This document shows, one piece after another, positions 36,913 through 48,675 of a DNA stretch of 64,000 nucleotides. The stretch is from Zychaea mexicana (taxonomy: Eukaryota; Mucoromycota; Mucoromycetes; Mucorales; Lichtheimiaceae). The notes beneath the pieces were generated by a model. It was not told the origin of the DNA. It did no database searches and saw only the letters and a list, made by a program, of their open reading frames with translations. The stretch's first letter is position 1. Each line of letters starts with the position of its first letter. The position numbers and the translations under genes are program-made. Location of the stretch: positions 186,001 through 250,000 of the forward strand of contig NW_026516682.1 of assembly GCF_025766255.1 (NCBI RefSeq), given 5' to 3'.

Positions 36913-37862
36913 CCTGCATTGATGCGAATGTTGCATATACTATGCAGGTGCTTGAAGCTTCTTGTCCATCCGACAATTGCATGTTTTGATGCATTGTATC
37001 ATAGATAACTGGACAGCTGGTTTTTTTTGTGATGCGGGGAATAAAGCAGTAGCATCGCTACATTGCTTCTTTAAATTCAGCGCCTAAAAGAGTGCTGTAG
37101 TAGCATAGTTACTCAAAAGCTTCCAAATCGAGTCCTGACAAAGTGTTGACAATTACTCCACCTTTGTGTTTACATATACAAATGTCCGTTGACATGCCAT
37201 AGAAGGGACAAAGACAAGAAACCCATAATGAAAATGCGAGCTATTATGTTAGTATCATCCAAAGGATCTAGGAGGATATCATGGTCAATTGAAATACCCG
37301 CATTAAGAAAAGCAATCTACTTCCAGAAACCCCATTCAGTTATCCATTAGAAATACGTGGATCACTCCTTACGAGCGGATCTGGTACATATCTGCTCCTT
37401 GCGTATATAAGAACAACGACTGTTGGATGTGGGTATACTAACATCGACACCTCCAAATGTGTGTTTGACGAGTTGAAATAGGGCAGACAAGTCCTTGTAT
37501 TTCGATTACATCGGTGTGCAGGTAAGCTGCTACCTGTTCCCCGGCCCTACAAAAAAAAAGACATTACATTGTAACCTTTAGTAACGAGAGAAACGATATT
37601 GTTGTGTACGTTGACTACACTAATGTCAAATCATGTACGATACAAATGCTTTGCAATGTGTGTGAACAAAAACTTATGCTTCTAGTAGTTACTTTGAGTT
37701 GTACTATTCCACAGTAGCTTGTCCTTCATCATGTAAAATATCGCCAATAACTACTAGTTTGGCACCTCGTTCTATTGATGCACTAGCAACCGCATGCCCA
37801 TTATTATGACTACCGCCGGTGATAACAGCAATCTTGCTTTCAAACAAAGCTTGGTTTGTCAC
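36913..37862 (-). pseudogene. decayed duplicate of the short-chain dehydrogenase
   Basis: Exon remnants follow the order of the intact gene. ALFESKIAVITGG and GAKLVVIGDILHDEG appear first (37690-37850); the ATG has become GTG and an in-frame TAG replaces the Glu-Leu before NSK. A second exon (AGEQVAAYLHTDV, then KYKDLSALFQL) carries a frameshift. A third exon IAFLNAGISIDHDILLDPLD is intact (37250-37325). A relic of the YxxxK exon near 36913-37015 is shifted (SIYDT then RSFKHLH in another frame) and ends NIRINAG. The NTAG/Ser exon and everything after INAG are missing. Similarity to the functional neighbour shows tandem duplication followed by loss. Confidence 0.85.
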
Positions 37863-38412
37863 TCACCAGAAGGTGCAGGAAGAAGAGAAAGAGCTGCTGT
37901 ACGAAGAAATCGTGAGTGCAGGATACTGTATGTATGCATGCATGAAGTAGTCGCTTGCCAAATCTCCGGTGATCGGAATAGTTGCTTAACTGTTTATCAA
38001 ATAAACGTACACATACTGACTATTGTTAGTGAACGGCGTCGTGAGTATTCTATCGAAGCCGATCTAAAACAGCAAAAGCACGATAAGACTTTACATTGCA
38101 TACAGACTTTTTTTAGTAGATTCTGGTGCAAAACAACAAACACATAACAAATAATAATAGACGATAAGGTAGAGAATAGTATGCATTTGTATGAAAGTGG
38201 TTGTATTTTTTAATGAAGAGCTAAAAATGAGTATGTCCAGCCACTATAAACCCTTTTTTGTAAAGTTATATATTCACGCAAAGTAATGAGAGAGAGAGAG
38301 AGAGAAAATGGATTAAAGATACAAGCCCCCAAACACGCAACTAGAAGAAATATCAAAAATATGAGTTGAGGTAAGGGGAATACACAAAAATAGAATATAT
38401 AAACGACTCCAT
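37863..38412. other. intergenic, chitin synthase 3' flank
   Basis: No gene. Contains a (GA)n tract at about 38288-38306. Confidence 0.35.
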
Positions 38413-41400
38413 CTAGAAATCACGATAATTATTCTGCCGTGGAGGTGGAGGACTACCCGGTTGATGCTGCGGTCGCATCGGTCGTACTTGCGGGGCGTAT
38501 GCTGCATGCATGGGTGGAGGTTGATGGTAGGGACCAGGCTGTTGCGGACGGAATTGTCCCGGAGGCGGAGGTCTTGGACTGTATTGCTGATGAGGTGGAG
38601 GCTGAGGATTGCGCAAAATGGAATGAGATTGTGGTGGCGGTGGCGATGACATGACCGGCCGCTGTTGTGGATGATTGTATGGCTCTTGCCGCATAGGCGG
38701 CGGTTGCGGATAATAGCCTCGACCGGCTGTTGGAGGCTGCTGCCGCTGTTGTTGTTGTTGTTGATGGGGAGGTGGTGACGGTTGATGCATTGGTTGCTTG
38801 GGCAACGGTGGAGGAGGCGTAGCTGTCTGCGGTCTAAAACTGGGATAGTATCCGGACCCCGATCTGACAGGTGCTTCTTTCGATGGATCAAAGTAATGCT
38901 GAGGATTAGCGTGGATGGAGGACATGTCGCTGCCTGTGTAATTCGACACAACGTCGTCATCGCTTCCTTGCACCAGTCGACGCTCTTCCTCGTTGCCTTC
39001 CATGATATCATGCGTCATATGCACCGGTCCCAACTCGCGCAACTTCTTTTCACGTCTTCGAACAGACCGTATCCGTCGTCGTTCGTAATCCTCCCATCGT
39101 CGCAACGGTACCTTGGATGGATCAAAGACACCATCCTTCTGTCCGTGATGTTCACCCTTGACTTCACCGGTCACTTTACGTGTCTCACCCCATGAAAAGT
39201 CGTCAAAATGCCAGAACGAGTAGACAGGCAGAACGAAATTCCAGATGGGAAGCGCAAACAAGTATATAATCATCCATCCCAAATACACCCACTTTTTGGT
39301 CGTGATTAGGATCAGCAAGGCTGGCGAAAACAGCACAATGATCAGCAGGATGAGCGGTACGGCGGTGGTGAAGCTGTCTATACTTGTCCTGGCAATCGAT
39401 GCGATCAGAACGACAGTAAGGACGATGGCAACAGGAAGTGTCAATGTGCCGACCAAGTCCATCATGACGACAAATTGCATGGAGAAACAGAATGTGCCGC
39501 ATAGGTTGCGCACAAGTACGAGTTCAAAGAGGTTGTGGATGGTTGAGTTGATCCAGCGGCGTCGTTGCGATAAGAGTACCTTGAATTCATCGGGCACAAT
39601 TGTTTTACAGACCTGTCGATGTTGGTATCGTTAAGTAATTTGCTACTCAGAGACAAGGAGACATGAAATAGGGAGCCAGCAAAGAGAAGAGACAAATACG
39701 TACAGCGTGAGGGGTAAACATCATCTTTCGATAAGGAAAGTTACGCAGCATGAGTGTGGTCAAAAATCGATCTTCACCGAGCAGCAGCAGATTCTTTTGA
39801 TGAAGGGTATCCACCGTGTTCTGAGAATATTCCTGAACGATTTCTGGTTTGGTGATGATAGGCACCCAGTCGCCATCGCCTTTGCGTGCCTTGAGTCGAT
39901 ACATACAGAAACATCCGGGCAGACATGTAACACCACCAAACACGGATTCAAAGCCTTTAGCAAGATGATGCGAGATGAAGTATTCGTAAACCTGGATTGC
40001 GCTGACCCATGAAGCACGCTTGTTGGCAATCTTGGTCTCTCCACACAGGCCCATGATCAAGTTGTCGTTTACCATGCAGTTGACCAGCAGCCGCAGAGAC
40101 GATTTGTACACTTTGGTGTCTGCGTCTACCATGAGTACCAGCTCAAAGTAGTCTGGAGTGACGCCCATCAGGTAATGGATCTTGCGAAACAGCTCGTAGT
40201 CCAATGGCGTCATGCGATCGTTGTAAGTGACGCGACTGAAGAAGTTCATCAAGATCAGCTGCGAATCGCGCTTGCCTCGATTGCCGGCTTTGGATTTGCC
40301 TTCTTCGTCAGGATTGCCGCACTTGACAACCAATATCATTGGGACCTTGTGACCCTTGCAGACTTTAGAAAGACTTAGTTATTCGTACCGTCTCTCTTTT
40401 TGTTCCAGTTACTAAACAACTCACCGTAATGACCCGCATAGACCTTGGCTCGGTTAAATTGCTTTGCACCGTCTGCCACAGCAAGATAAGGCATTGGCTC
40501 AGGATTCCGCATTTCAGGATCGTCAAATGTCACCAGCGATAAGCAGACATCTGGCGTAGACATGTTTTCGCCACTACCCGTGATCATTCCGTCTGCAATG
40601 ACGAACAGCAGCTTGCGCTTATCCGGATAGTCCGTTCCTGACAATGATTCGATAGTCGCGCGAATGCCCTCCAGACCTTCAGAGTAACAAGTGATCAACA
40701 GTGCCGTATAAAGATCATTTCCGACCAACCGCGTGAAATCCTTTGCGGCCGTTGTTCCTGAATCCACACGCTGCATGCCCGGCTTCCGTTTGATATCCGA
40801 CATTTCCATGGTCTGATTTGGCAAGACATGCTGGGAGCGACTGACAGGTGGAGGTGTACGAGCGGCCTTCCACGACAAGCACCATGCAAAAATCAATGCC
40901 ATAAAGAACCGAGCAAACACGATAGCCAGCACCACGCCCAATGCACAGAACAGCACTAACGATGCAGCAAAACAACCAGGCGTCGACTTGTCGATTTGTC
41001 CTGCCCGATACTTTTGCACAATACAGTTGACCGCGTGACGCAATTCGGCTCGTCGAAAAAAGTGCTTTGTACCGTCGCGACCGCCTTCGGCGAATGTTGA
41101 GTTGAGAATCTCGCGAATAACAAAATCGAGCAAATCGTTCGCGATCGGGCTTGGATTTGCTTTAATGTAAGGATCCATGTTTAGCACGTTGCCGTCAAGT
41201 ACGAAATAATTGGTCAAGTTGGCAGTAGCGAGTTGGGTCCAGTCGTAACCGACAAAGCGCGTTGAGTTGACGAGTCCAAGACTATCGAAGGTTGACTGAG
41301 AAAGCTGGCCGAGGGGACAGCCGTCGTTTCCATTGTTGTCACTGCAGGGATCAAATGTTACAGCTGTAAACTGTTGGGCTGCACTGTTGCCAGTGTTTTG

Positions 41401-42192
41401 ACATGTTGCAAGGTTGGAACCGTGTTGAAAATAGTTGGTAATGTCGGTTCCAGGGACGTCGGCAAGATCAAACAGGCTGACGTCGTGGGTGACTTGGTAG
41501 TCCGTGATATTAAATTGCCAGCCGGAGATACCGAGTAACGATGCTTAAATTGGCGCGATATCATAAAAGAAAAAAGAAAGATTTGGGGTGTGAGTTGCGC
41601 GTGGAAAAATCCTTGTGGGGGGGGGATGGAGTGTTTGTGTACCGCTATTCAAAGAGTCGTTGTAAGACGCGTAATTGGCTTGGTTGCTCGCTTGTTCTGG
41701 AGGGCACATTACTGAACTGAGACCGATGGTGATAAAGGCGACAAAGCCGCCCATACAGGCAATGATAAAGCACAATGCCATCTTTTCGCGCCAGGCCTGC
41801 TGCATGCCCCTATCGCTCTTTCCGAGGGCGGCCAACATGGGCGCAAAGGCCCAGAATGTGATGATGCGAGAGAACAGGACCCATGGATCAAACACGCTGC
41901 GACTGGCCGTGGGTTTACCCGTCAATAACGGTGGCGGTTCCTGATAACGGTCAGGTCGGATCAGAGTACGACCGCGCTGCATGTTTTGGCCCGCGTTGGC
42001 GATGCTGTTTGCACCGGGAGCCATGCGTCGAGTCGGTGCACGGCCAAGCACGGTGGGCCGTCGACCTACGGATGTCGCACCGGCATTGTAGCTGTCAGCT
42101 GCTGAAGTTGCAGTCGTATATGCGTATGCTGGTGCATCGTTGCCTGGAGCGCCACCACCGGCTGCCTGGCTGTATCGCACACCTGCAGGCAT
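38413..42192 (-). CDS. chitin synthase, class IV (Chs3 type)
   Basis: Plasma-membrane glycosyltransferase that polymerises UDP-GlcNAc into chitin. Four exons (41643-42192, 40425-41543, 39704-40362, 38413-39612) give 1175 residues. Order: a Gly/Ala-rich cytosolic N-terminus; two membrane segments ([32 protein letters not shown]); an extracytoplasmic region ending [15 protein letters not shown], like the cytochrome-b5-like region of Chs3; membrane helices ([13 protein letters not shown]). The catalytic domain follows with [35 protein letters not shown] and QRRRW (near residue 792), then three to five C-terminal helices. No myosin motor is present, so it is not class V/VII. A Pro/Gln-rich tail of about 180 residues follows. 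This core cell-wall gene lies inside the inverted repeat interval. Confidence 0.93.
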
Positions 42193-42991
42193 CTGGTCGT
42201 TCGTTCAGGTAGATTAGATGTGAGGGAAGGGAAAGGTTGTCAGCCGTAACGATAAGTGACTTGGTAGTAGTAGTAGCAGTAGTAGTAGTAGTAGTAGTAG
42301 TAGAAGAAAGTGTTGTAGTAGAATGGAAAAAGAAAGACGCAAAGAAGAAGAGATTGGAAAGAAAAGAGAAAGAGAGAAGAGCCCCTTCCTTCGGCTGGCC
42401 TCTTACGATGCTAGAAAAAGGAAATCGAAAAAATTAGATCGACGGAGAGGGAGGTTGGATCGAAACGAGTGGGTTTATCAAAGAGAGAAAGAGAGAGAGA
42501 ATATACGAGGAAAAGGGGAAGCAGGGATTATATACGAGGGCAGAGGAAGCCAGCCAGGGGATGGTGAATATTGCAAGTAAGTAAATGAGGGGTTCGGTGT
42601 GCACATGCGCATACGGATACGGATACGGATACGGTACGGTACAGGAAGAGCTGTGCGTTATTGTTGGTGTTGGCCTTCTTTTTGTTGGCCTTGCTCAAGA
42701 GAATATAAATAATAAAAAATAGAAAACCCAACAAAAGCGTGACGAAGGCAGTCAGCAGTAAGGAGCGTGTTTGGCACAGCAGACGACGACAACGGAGGAA
42801 CGAAAGAGAGAGAGAGAGAGAGGAAGAAGGGAGGGGAGGAAAGCAAGAAGAAGAATCAAGCAAAGTTATTTTTATCGTCATACAATATGGGTTTTTGTGC
42901 ACCTTTTTGGCCCTGGTGCCACAGACTCTCATAGTAGCAGATCAAATCCAAGATTTGGGTGCTTCTTTTTCACACACACACACACACGTTG
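42193..42991. repeat. chitin synthase promoter with simple repeats
   Basis: Contains (GTA)n at about 42270-42305, purine-rich AAGAGAG blocks, a TACGGA hexanucleotide run (four or five units, 42613-42640), (GA)n at 42806-42823 and (CA)n at 42970-42987. No gene seen. Confidence 0.55.
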
Positions 42992-44280
42992 CTAATGCGA
43001 GCGCTTTATTCCACTTAAACTTTCAAGATAATCGTCGCGACTTGTTGAGCTCTTGAGCACTTGCTTCTTTTGGGTGAACAGGTCGTCGTACACCATCTCC
43101 GCCTCTTGAGTCTACAATACATTAAACCCCCAGACCCGCTGTCAGTCCAGTCTCTCTCTGTGTGTGTCCTAAGCAGACCTCGTTACTTTACCGTTTCATC
43201 ATAGTACACTACGGGTTGCCAAGCCTCCTCTTCCGCATTTCGCACTGCCAGCGAGTAAGCGTTCCGTCTTGCTGGCCCGTCCCTCTCTGCATTCTTCATC
43301 GAGACCTATACATAGCCGATCATTAAGTGCACCCTGTCTTTTTATCTCTGAACGCCACTTTTTCTTTTTGTAATAGCACATTTCCATCCCTCTTTACACT
43401 CCTTGGACCTCAGTTGCCCCCACTCCCCCCCCCCACCTCTCTTACCTGTAGTGTCTGGGCTTTTCCGGCCTCTGCTGCCTTTTTCTTCGTCTCTTCTTCA
43501 TCCTTTTCCGATTCCTGAATCCGCTTATTTGCTGCCTTGAACTTTTCATCAATCTTATCAATATACTTGAACGCCGGTCGCATCTGAATAGTGCCGCGTA
43601 CAGGCGTCAAATGGAGCTCGCCTAGATGGTTCCAATAAGAGAGATCAGTCATGAGAAACGGCTTCATGCTAAAGTAGACAGCTTTTAAATCTATCCCCTC
43701 TCCCCCCCCCACCCACCCACCCCAAACAATACAGAAAAAAAAAAGATTTAATTAAAAAAAAGTAACACATACCATCACGCAATGCTCCTACAACATATTT
43801 GGTCTGCGCAGGCACTTCCGTAGAACTAAACGTCATGCGATCCAGCAACTCTTCCTCCTTTTTCATACTGCCTGACCGTCCATATAACTGCTCTTCTTCG
43901 TGTTCTTCCATACGTTTATCGTATGCCGTCTTGATCTTTTTGTCATTCATGCCCATGGCAAAATCTTCTCCACGTTCACTGCTATAATGGGGCGATCGTG
44001 TGTCGATTGGCAGATCCAACTCTACCATGTGCGCTCTGGGTTTAATGCGTGCTGCTACCGGTCCTGTGCGACTGGTAAAGGGTGCATTGCGCAACGGGTA
44101 CTGGTACACGTAAAGGTATTTCGACAAATTGTTGCTTAAATAGACTGGGATCTCGGCCAGTACTTCGTCGTCGTTGTCTTCGTCTGCTTGTGTCGCACCA
44201 AAATCAGTGCCAGGTGCCGTGCTCAGATCGCTGTCGAATGCAACAGATGCTGCAACTGTGGAAGGCGAAGGTGCTGCCAT
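42992..44280 (-). CDS. RPC5: RNA polymerase III subunit RPC5 (Rpc37)
   Basis: Subunit of Pol III that with RPC4 forms the TFIIF-like heterodimer used in promoter opening and termination, in the nucleus. Four exons (43773-44280, 43446-43621, 43192-43305, 42992-43111) give 305 residues, close to yeast Rpc37. The start at 44280 (MAAPSPS) is chosen because the longer frame has no conserved sequence before it. Family blocks: EIPVYLSNNLSKYLYVYQYP, MVELDLPIDTRSPHYS, QTKYVVGALRDG and ELHLTPVRGTIQMRPAFKYI. The C-terminal part is a Lys/Glu-rich helix (KAANKRIQESEKDEEETKKK) followed by WQPVVYYDE. Acidic residues 25-35 form a short low-complexity run. Lies 800 bp upstream of chitin synthase on the same strand. 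Confidence 0.88.
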
Positions 44281-46165
44281 TGCTTTATAGAAGGTATAAT
44301 ACGTATGTGAGATCACGAATCGTAAATGGCTGGAATGTTTTCTCAGTCGTCTTTGTGCGCTAATTTCTGCAGGATATTTTTTTTTATGATGACAGCCACA
44401 GCTGCGAATAGAAATTATTACTGTGTGTCTGATCCCGATTCCTTTGACATATGCTTTTCAGGGATGTTGACTTGCACTGATGATCAATTACAGCTATCCT
44501 CCCCCTCTCCATCCCCCACCCCCACCCCTGTCATCATACATCGAATTGTCACAGATATCTAGACTCGGTTATCTCGGCCTCTCATAGACCTTGTAATATC
44601 GTGCAGTCGTCAGCGAGCCAAAAGTATGTAGTAGCACATGTCGCTTAACATATATTAAGTAGATGATAGCATTTATTGTACTGTTCACACACACACACAC
44701 ACACACACACATACCATCATTTCCGTTGTTAGAAAAGCAAACTACATTGCTTACTATGAACATACTGCAGTAACTATTTGACACGTACTAATGATACCAA
44801 GGGAATAAAAACCTCAGACCAAGCACAAATCACCTAGCAAATCATAAGAAGATTTTAATCCTCTGGTTCCCGACTCGATGTATATCCTTTTTTTCTGCGA
44901 GGCTCATCAAGCAGACACGAGGAGAAAGAGCAGCAACACGCAGGGGATGAGACGGACAAGTCTTCTATTTTTCCTGCTGATACATATGCTTTTTATGAAC
45001 ATCGATGTCCTTCTTTTCTTCATCCTGTTATATTACACTATGTATTTTACAATGGCAACCTTTTCCTTAAAATATATAAAGGGCCGACCCCACACAATAC
45101 GCATGAGCTGTGCTTTAAGATGTCAGCGGACTCAATCCAAGTTATACACGCATCTAAAAAGAGCACAGGTTTTCAATTTTTCTAAAAGTGCGTACAGACG
45201 CTACACGCTCTATATATTGCCAGCAAATACTATAGAGCACCTTCAGCTGGCATAGTTTGCTACATACTCGTTACACAAATTTGTTTCTTTTTGAGTTATG
45301 TATTATAAAAAGGTTGCGCAATATCTAGAGCGAGATAAACATATGGTTAAGGTTTACCAGGAGAAATAGAGTCGTTGACATTTCTGCTGCTGTATACATA
45401 CATTGTTCCTGATTGTGATAACACAAGGTCACTCTTGATGCTTTAACTCTATCATGGAAGGTCTATAACAATTCCAAGCACAACTTTGCTGTTTTTACCC
45501 AGAATACTCGTTTGCAAATGATAACGAGCACCATCATCCTTATTACCTATGAATGTAAACTATTTTATATATTCCCAATTTTTGTTTCAGCTATATTCTT
45601 TTTCGATACATTAAATCAAACACTCGCGCGTAATCTGTTGCCTACAGTACTGTAGGGCTGATGTCACTGGACATGGCAACATGATTCTCCAAAGGATCAT
45701 ACATCCTCTTGAATACGGGGCATACGTAAGGCTGAAATGCCGCTATCGCGACGATTGGACATGCTGCTATGGAATGGGTTGGTCGACGCTGCTGATGCTG
45801 AGCGTGCTATGGTACCACCGCACACGCTTGCTAAAGAGTCGTCCCATAACATTCTTCATTCATTATTAACGTTGTTAACGCCAGAATCTGTTTGGAGGTG
45901 TAGAAGTTTCTGCTGACTGGATTCGTCAGTATTATTTTTGGAGGTAGAGCTATTGACACTGCTTGCATCCGTCGTTGTTGTGATTTCGAATGCATGAGCC
46001 ACTCTTGCTATAGTTTCTGGCAGTGGCATGCGTCGGAGAATGTTGCGGGATCCGCTGTTCTTCCACCGTGGTGGGTTGCCGGCTGTTGTATGTAGCAACA
46101 GCCAGTCTCGCCAGCTCCAACAGCGCAGGCCATACCTGCAGCTGCTGATTATGGCAGTGGCGGTC
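44281..46165. other. intergenic, includes (CA)n and decayed sequence
   Basis: A (CA)n tract at about 44686-44712. No supportable gene. A minus-strand frame (45856-46179) with a Ser/Thr/Asn-rich end (SSVNSSTSKNNTDESSQQ) abuts the right repeat arm and may be the divergent continuation of its element. Confidence 0.35.
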
Positions 46166-46567
46166 ATTGTAGCGATCACTCAGGCATGCCTGATTGAGAA
46201 CCACCACGCAAATAATCCTGCTGGCTCTCCATACTGCATAAACGCGACAACGAGCGACCCACAGCTGTACCTGTCATGAGCGATACCAAAATACTGTGCT
46301 TTGAAGTCTATGGCTACTGTGAATGGCGTTGCGTATCACACGCCCACATCTTTGAGGTCGTCCTCTGCTGCCGTCTTCTGTTCGACTCTGTTCAACCTCG
46401 TGCGCTCGGGTACTGACTTGACGCGATCGTCGTTTTTGACGAGGGCACACACAAGAATAATCGCACTTGTAGCTGGGCCAGCAGTAACATCAGCAATCCG
46501 TTCACCTCATAAATTGGCTGCTGTTGTACAAATGCTTCTCAGCATCTTCACACTCGCCGGTTCCTTA

Positions 46568-46720
46568 TTAGTTTTTGATTTCCAGGATATCCAATTCTAC
46601 CGGATATTGATTAAAGGATCTTTTTACTGTATACTCAATAAATTGACGACCGCAGGCTGCATCCGTTGAGGTATCGTTAGGAATGACGAGCGCTCTATGC
46701 ACGTAAACTGTACGATCCAT
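46568..46720 (-). CDS. small conserved ORF inside right repeat arm (50 aa)
   Basis: Encodes exactly the same 50 residues as the left-arm ORF at 14337-14489 (starts MDRTVYVHRALVIPNDTST), with silent differences only and TAA in place of TGA. Its orientation is inward, mirroring the left arm. The upstream segment differs by indels (a T-run replaces AAAAAGAG), consistent with a non-coding or intronic stretch. The product is unknown. Confidence 0.4.
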   Translation of the reverse strand: MDRTVYVHRALVIPNDTSTDAACGRQFIEYTVKRSFNQYPVELDILEIKN

Positions 46721-47112
46721 ACAAGCATAATGCTGCTGTGGTGCTTCAGCTTAACACACAGTTTGTCCAACGGTAAAATGAAAAAAAAATATCGCCGGTT
46801 CTTTGTTCCATTAAAGCGCACAGACCCGTCGCCGACAATTGTTGGATCAGAGCGGAGCACGGCAAGCGGAGCCGCATAGTGAAACAAACATATACGCACC
46901 ATAAGAAAAAGACACTAGCATGACAGTCGTCAGACTACAACGATAATTATGATCAAGGCACTTCTTCACATTGCTGCAGTTCACTGGCTCCTTAGGGCAG
47001 TAGTGACAACAAAATTTCTAAGCTCCGTCATTTTGTTTATCGGCTCATAAAAAAAAAAGAATCGACTGCGCGTTTTGCCCTTTATTCTTTTCTTTAGTCT
47101 TCATATTCATCT

Positions 47113-47630
47113 TTGTACATTTGCAGTGTTTCTTTCATTATCACTTTTTACCTTTCTTTTTTTTTTCATCCCGCTCGAGTGTCCCTGTGGGTGTGCATAG
47201 TTGAAGGGAGCTAGTCGTGTACGACTGGCTCTTGCTCATCTTTTGTACATTTGCAGTGTTTCTTTCATTATCACTTTTTACCTTTCTTTTTTTTTATCCC
47301 GCTCGAGTGTCCCTGTGGGTGTGCATAGTTGAAGGGAGCTAGTCGTGTACGACTGGCTCTTGCTCATCTTTTGTACATTTGCAGTGTTTCTTTCATTATC
47401 ACTTTTTACCTTTCTTTTTTTTTATCCCGCTCGAGTGTCCCTGTGGGTGTGCATAGTTGAAGGGAGCTAGTCGTGTACGATTGGCTCTTGCTCATCTTTT
47501 GTACATTTGCAGTGTTTCTTTCATTATCACTTTTTACCTTTCTTTTTTTTTCATCCCGCTCGAGTGTCCCTGTGGGTGTGCATAGTTGAAGGGAGCTAGT
47601 CGTGCACGACTGGCTCTTGCTCATCTTTTG
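47113..47630 (-). repeat. 129-130-bp tandem repeat, 4 units (right arm)
   Basis: Units start near 47113, 47241, 47371 and 47500, each with TTTGTACATTTGCAGTG. In three units the palindrome centre is GTGTAC in place of GTGCAC, which breaks the perfect palindrome; the outermost unit keeps it. The left arm has only two units. Confidence 0.93.
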
Positions 47631-47699
47631 TACATTTGCAAAGTTCTTTGTTCATCTTGGTTTTTTATCTTCCTCAAAAACTAAAGCGAGAGTGTGTGC

Positions 47700-48053
47700 A
47701 AAGAGGTACGTATATGTTCGCCGCTGACAGACCTTTGTGCTATTTCTTTTATTTGTAGGAACTGTGGAGGAGTAGGTTCTGTCGGGAACTGAGGCTTGTG
47801 GACAAGAAAGGGAGAGGTGTAGGTTCCGACGGGAACTGAGGCTTGCGGAAAACAAGGGAGGGCAACCTCCCTTGTGGGTACGTATATGTTCGCCGCTGAC
47901 AGACCTTTGTGCTATCATATTTCTTTTATTTGTAGGAACTGTGGAGGAGTAGGTTCTGTCGGGAACTGAGGCTTGTGGACAAGAAAGGGAGAGGTGTAGG
48001 TTCTGCCGGGAACTGAGGCTTGCGGGGAACAAGGGAGGGCAACCTCCCTTGAG
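47700..48053 (-). repeat. 177-bp tandem repeat, 2 units (right arm)
   Basis: Two units, each ending at GGGAGGGCAACCTCCC (near 47861 and 48038). The unit nearer the arm interior has the same shortened AAATAGCAC junction as the last left-arm unit. The left arm has four units. Confidence 0.93.
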
Positions 48054-48675
48054 GAACGAAGGATTCGTAAAAGTCGGTCGACTTGTCAGGCAACATCAAA
48101 TAAACTTGGTTTCTTATTGTACTTTCTTAAATAATGTAATTGTAACTATTGGGCAGATCGAGTGACGATTGTAATAAACGCGATCTTTATTTTTACATCT
48201 TCCTACTGCCATTGCGCTTGGTACTTGTTGGTGCTTTCTCTGGAGCAGTTATGTAGTTGCAAATGAGCCTTTTTGTGCTTGAGTCGTCGAGAAAACCGTA
48301 GGCTGTGCATTCGCATGTGTGCTCTCAAAAACAATACAGCTGGTTTACCTTCACGACTATACCAACAATGATTGCAAATTGCTGGTGGCAAAATAAAAAA
48401 GCCGTATCGCAAAGCAAACAGACCATCCCCATATTCACATATACACGAACCAGATCGCCAACCCAAACTAAATGATGTTTGCCTTGATTTCTTTGCAGTA
48501 TACAAGGCCCAGTACATAAGCTCATTAGGGAAGTTACATAATCCAACTTGTTGGGTCTTGCCACCAATCTCTCATGCTACTGTCTCTCAACATTACTGCT
48601 ACTGATACACGTATACTAGTAATACTCATAGATAGATTGAATATGGAATGTATCATCACTGCTTAAGATTATAAC

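Larger units (their letters stand above)
46166..48675 (-). repeat. right arm of the large inverted repeat (2.5 kb)
   Basis: Reverse complement of 12285-14891, with the same order of segments seen from outside inwards: unique outer segment, 177-bp array, 130-bp array, small reading frames. Homology ends inward at 46166. Outward it fades at about 48675, where CTTAAGATTATAAC matches the left ATAATCATAAG region only weakly. Confidence 0.9.

Noticed and set aside
44878..45255. A 125-codon plus-strand frame
   Set aside because: Hydrophobic then basic composition without recognised motif, promoter or splice evidence.
12285..48675. A giant cargo-carrying DNA transposon with long terminal inverted repeats
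   Set aside because: No transposase, recombinase or target duplication was seen, and core genes lie inside. Kept only as one hypothesis in the findings.
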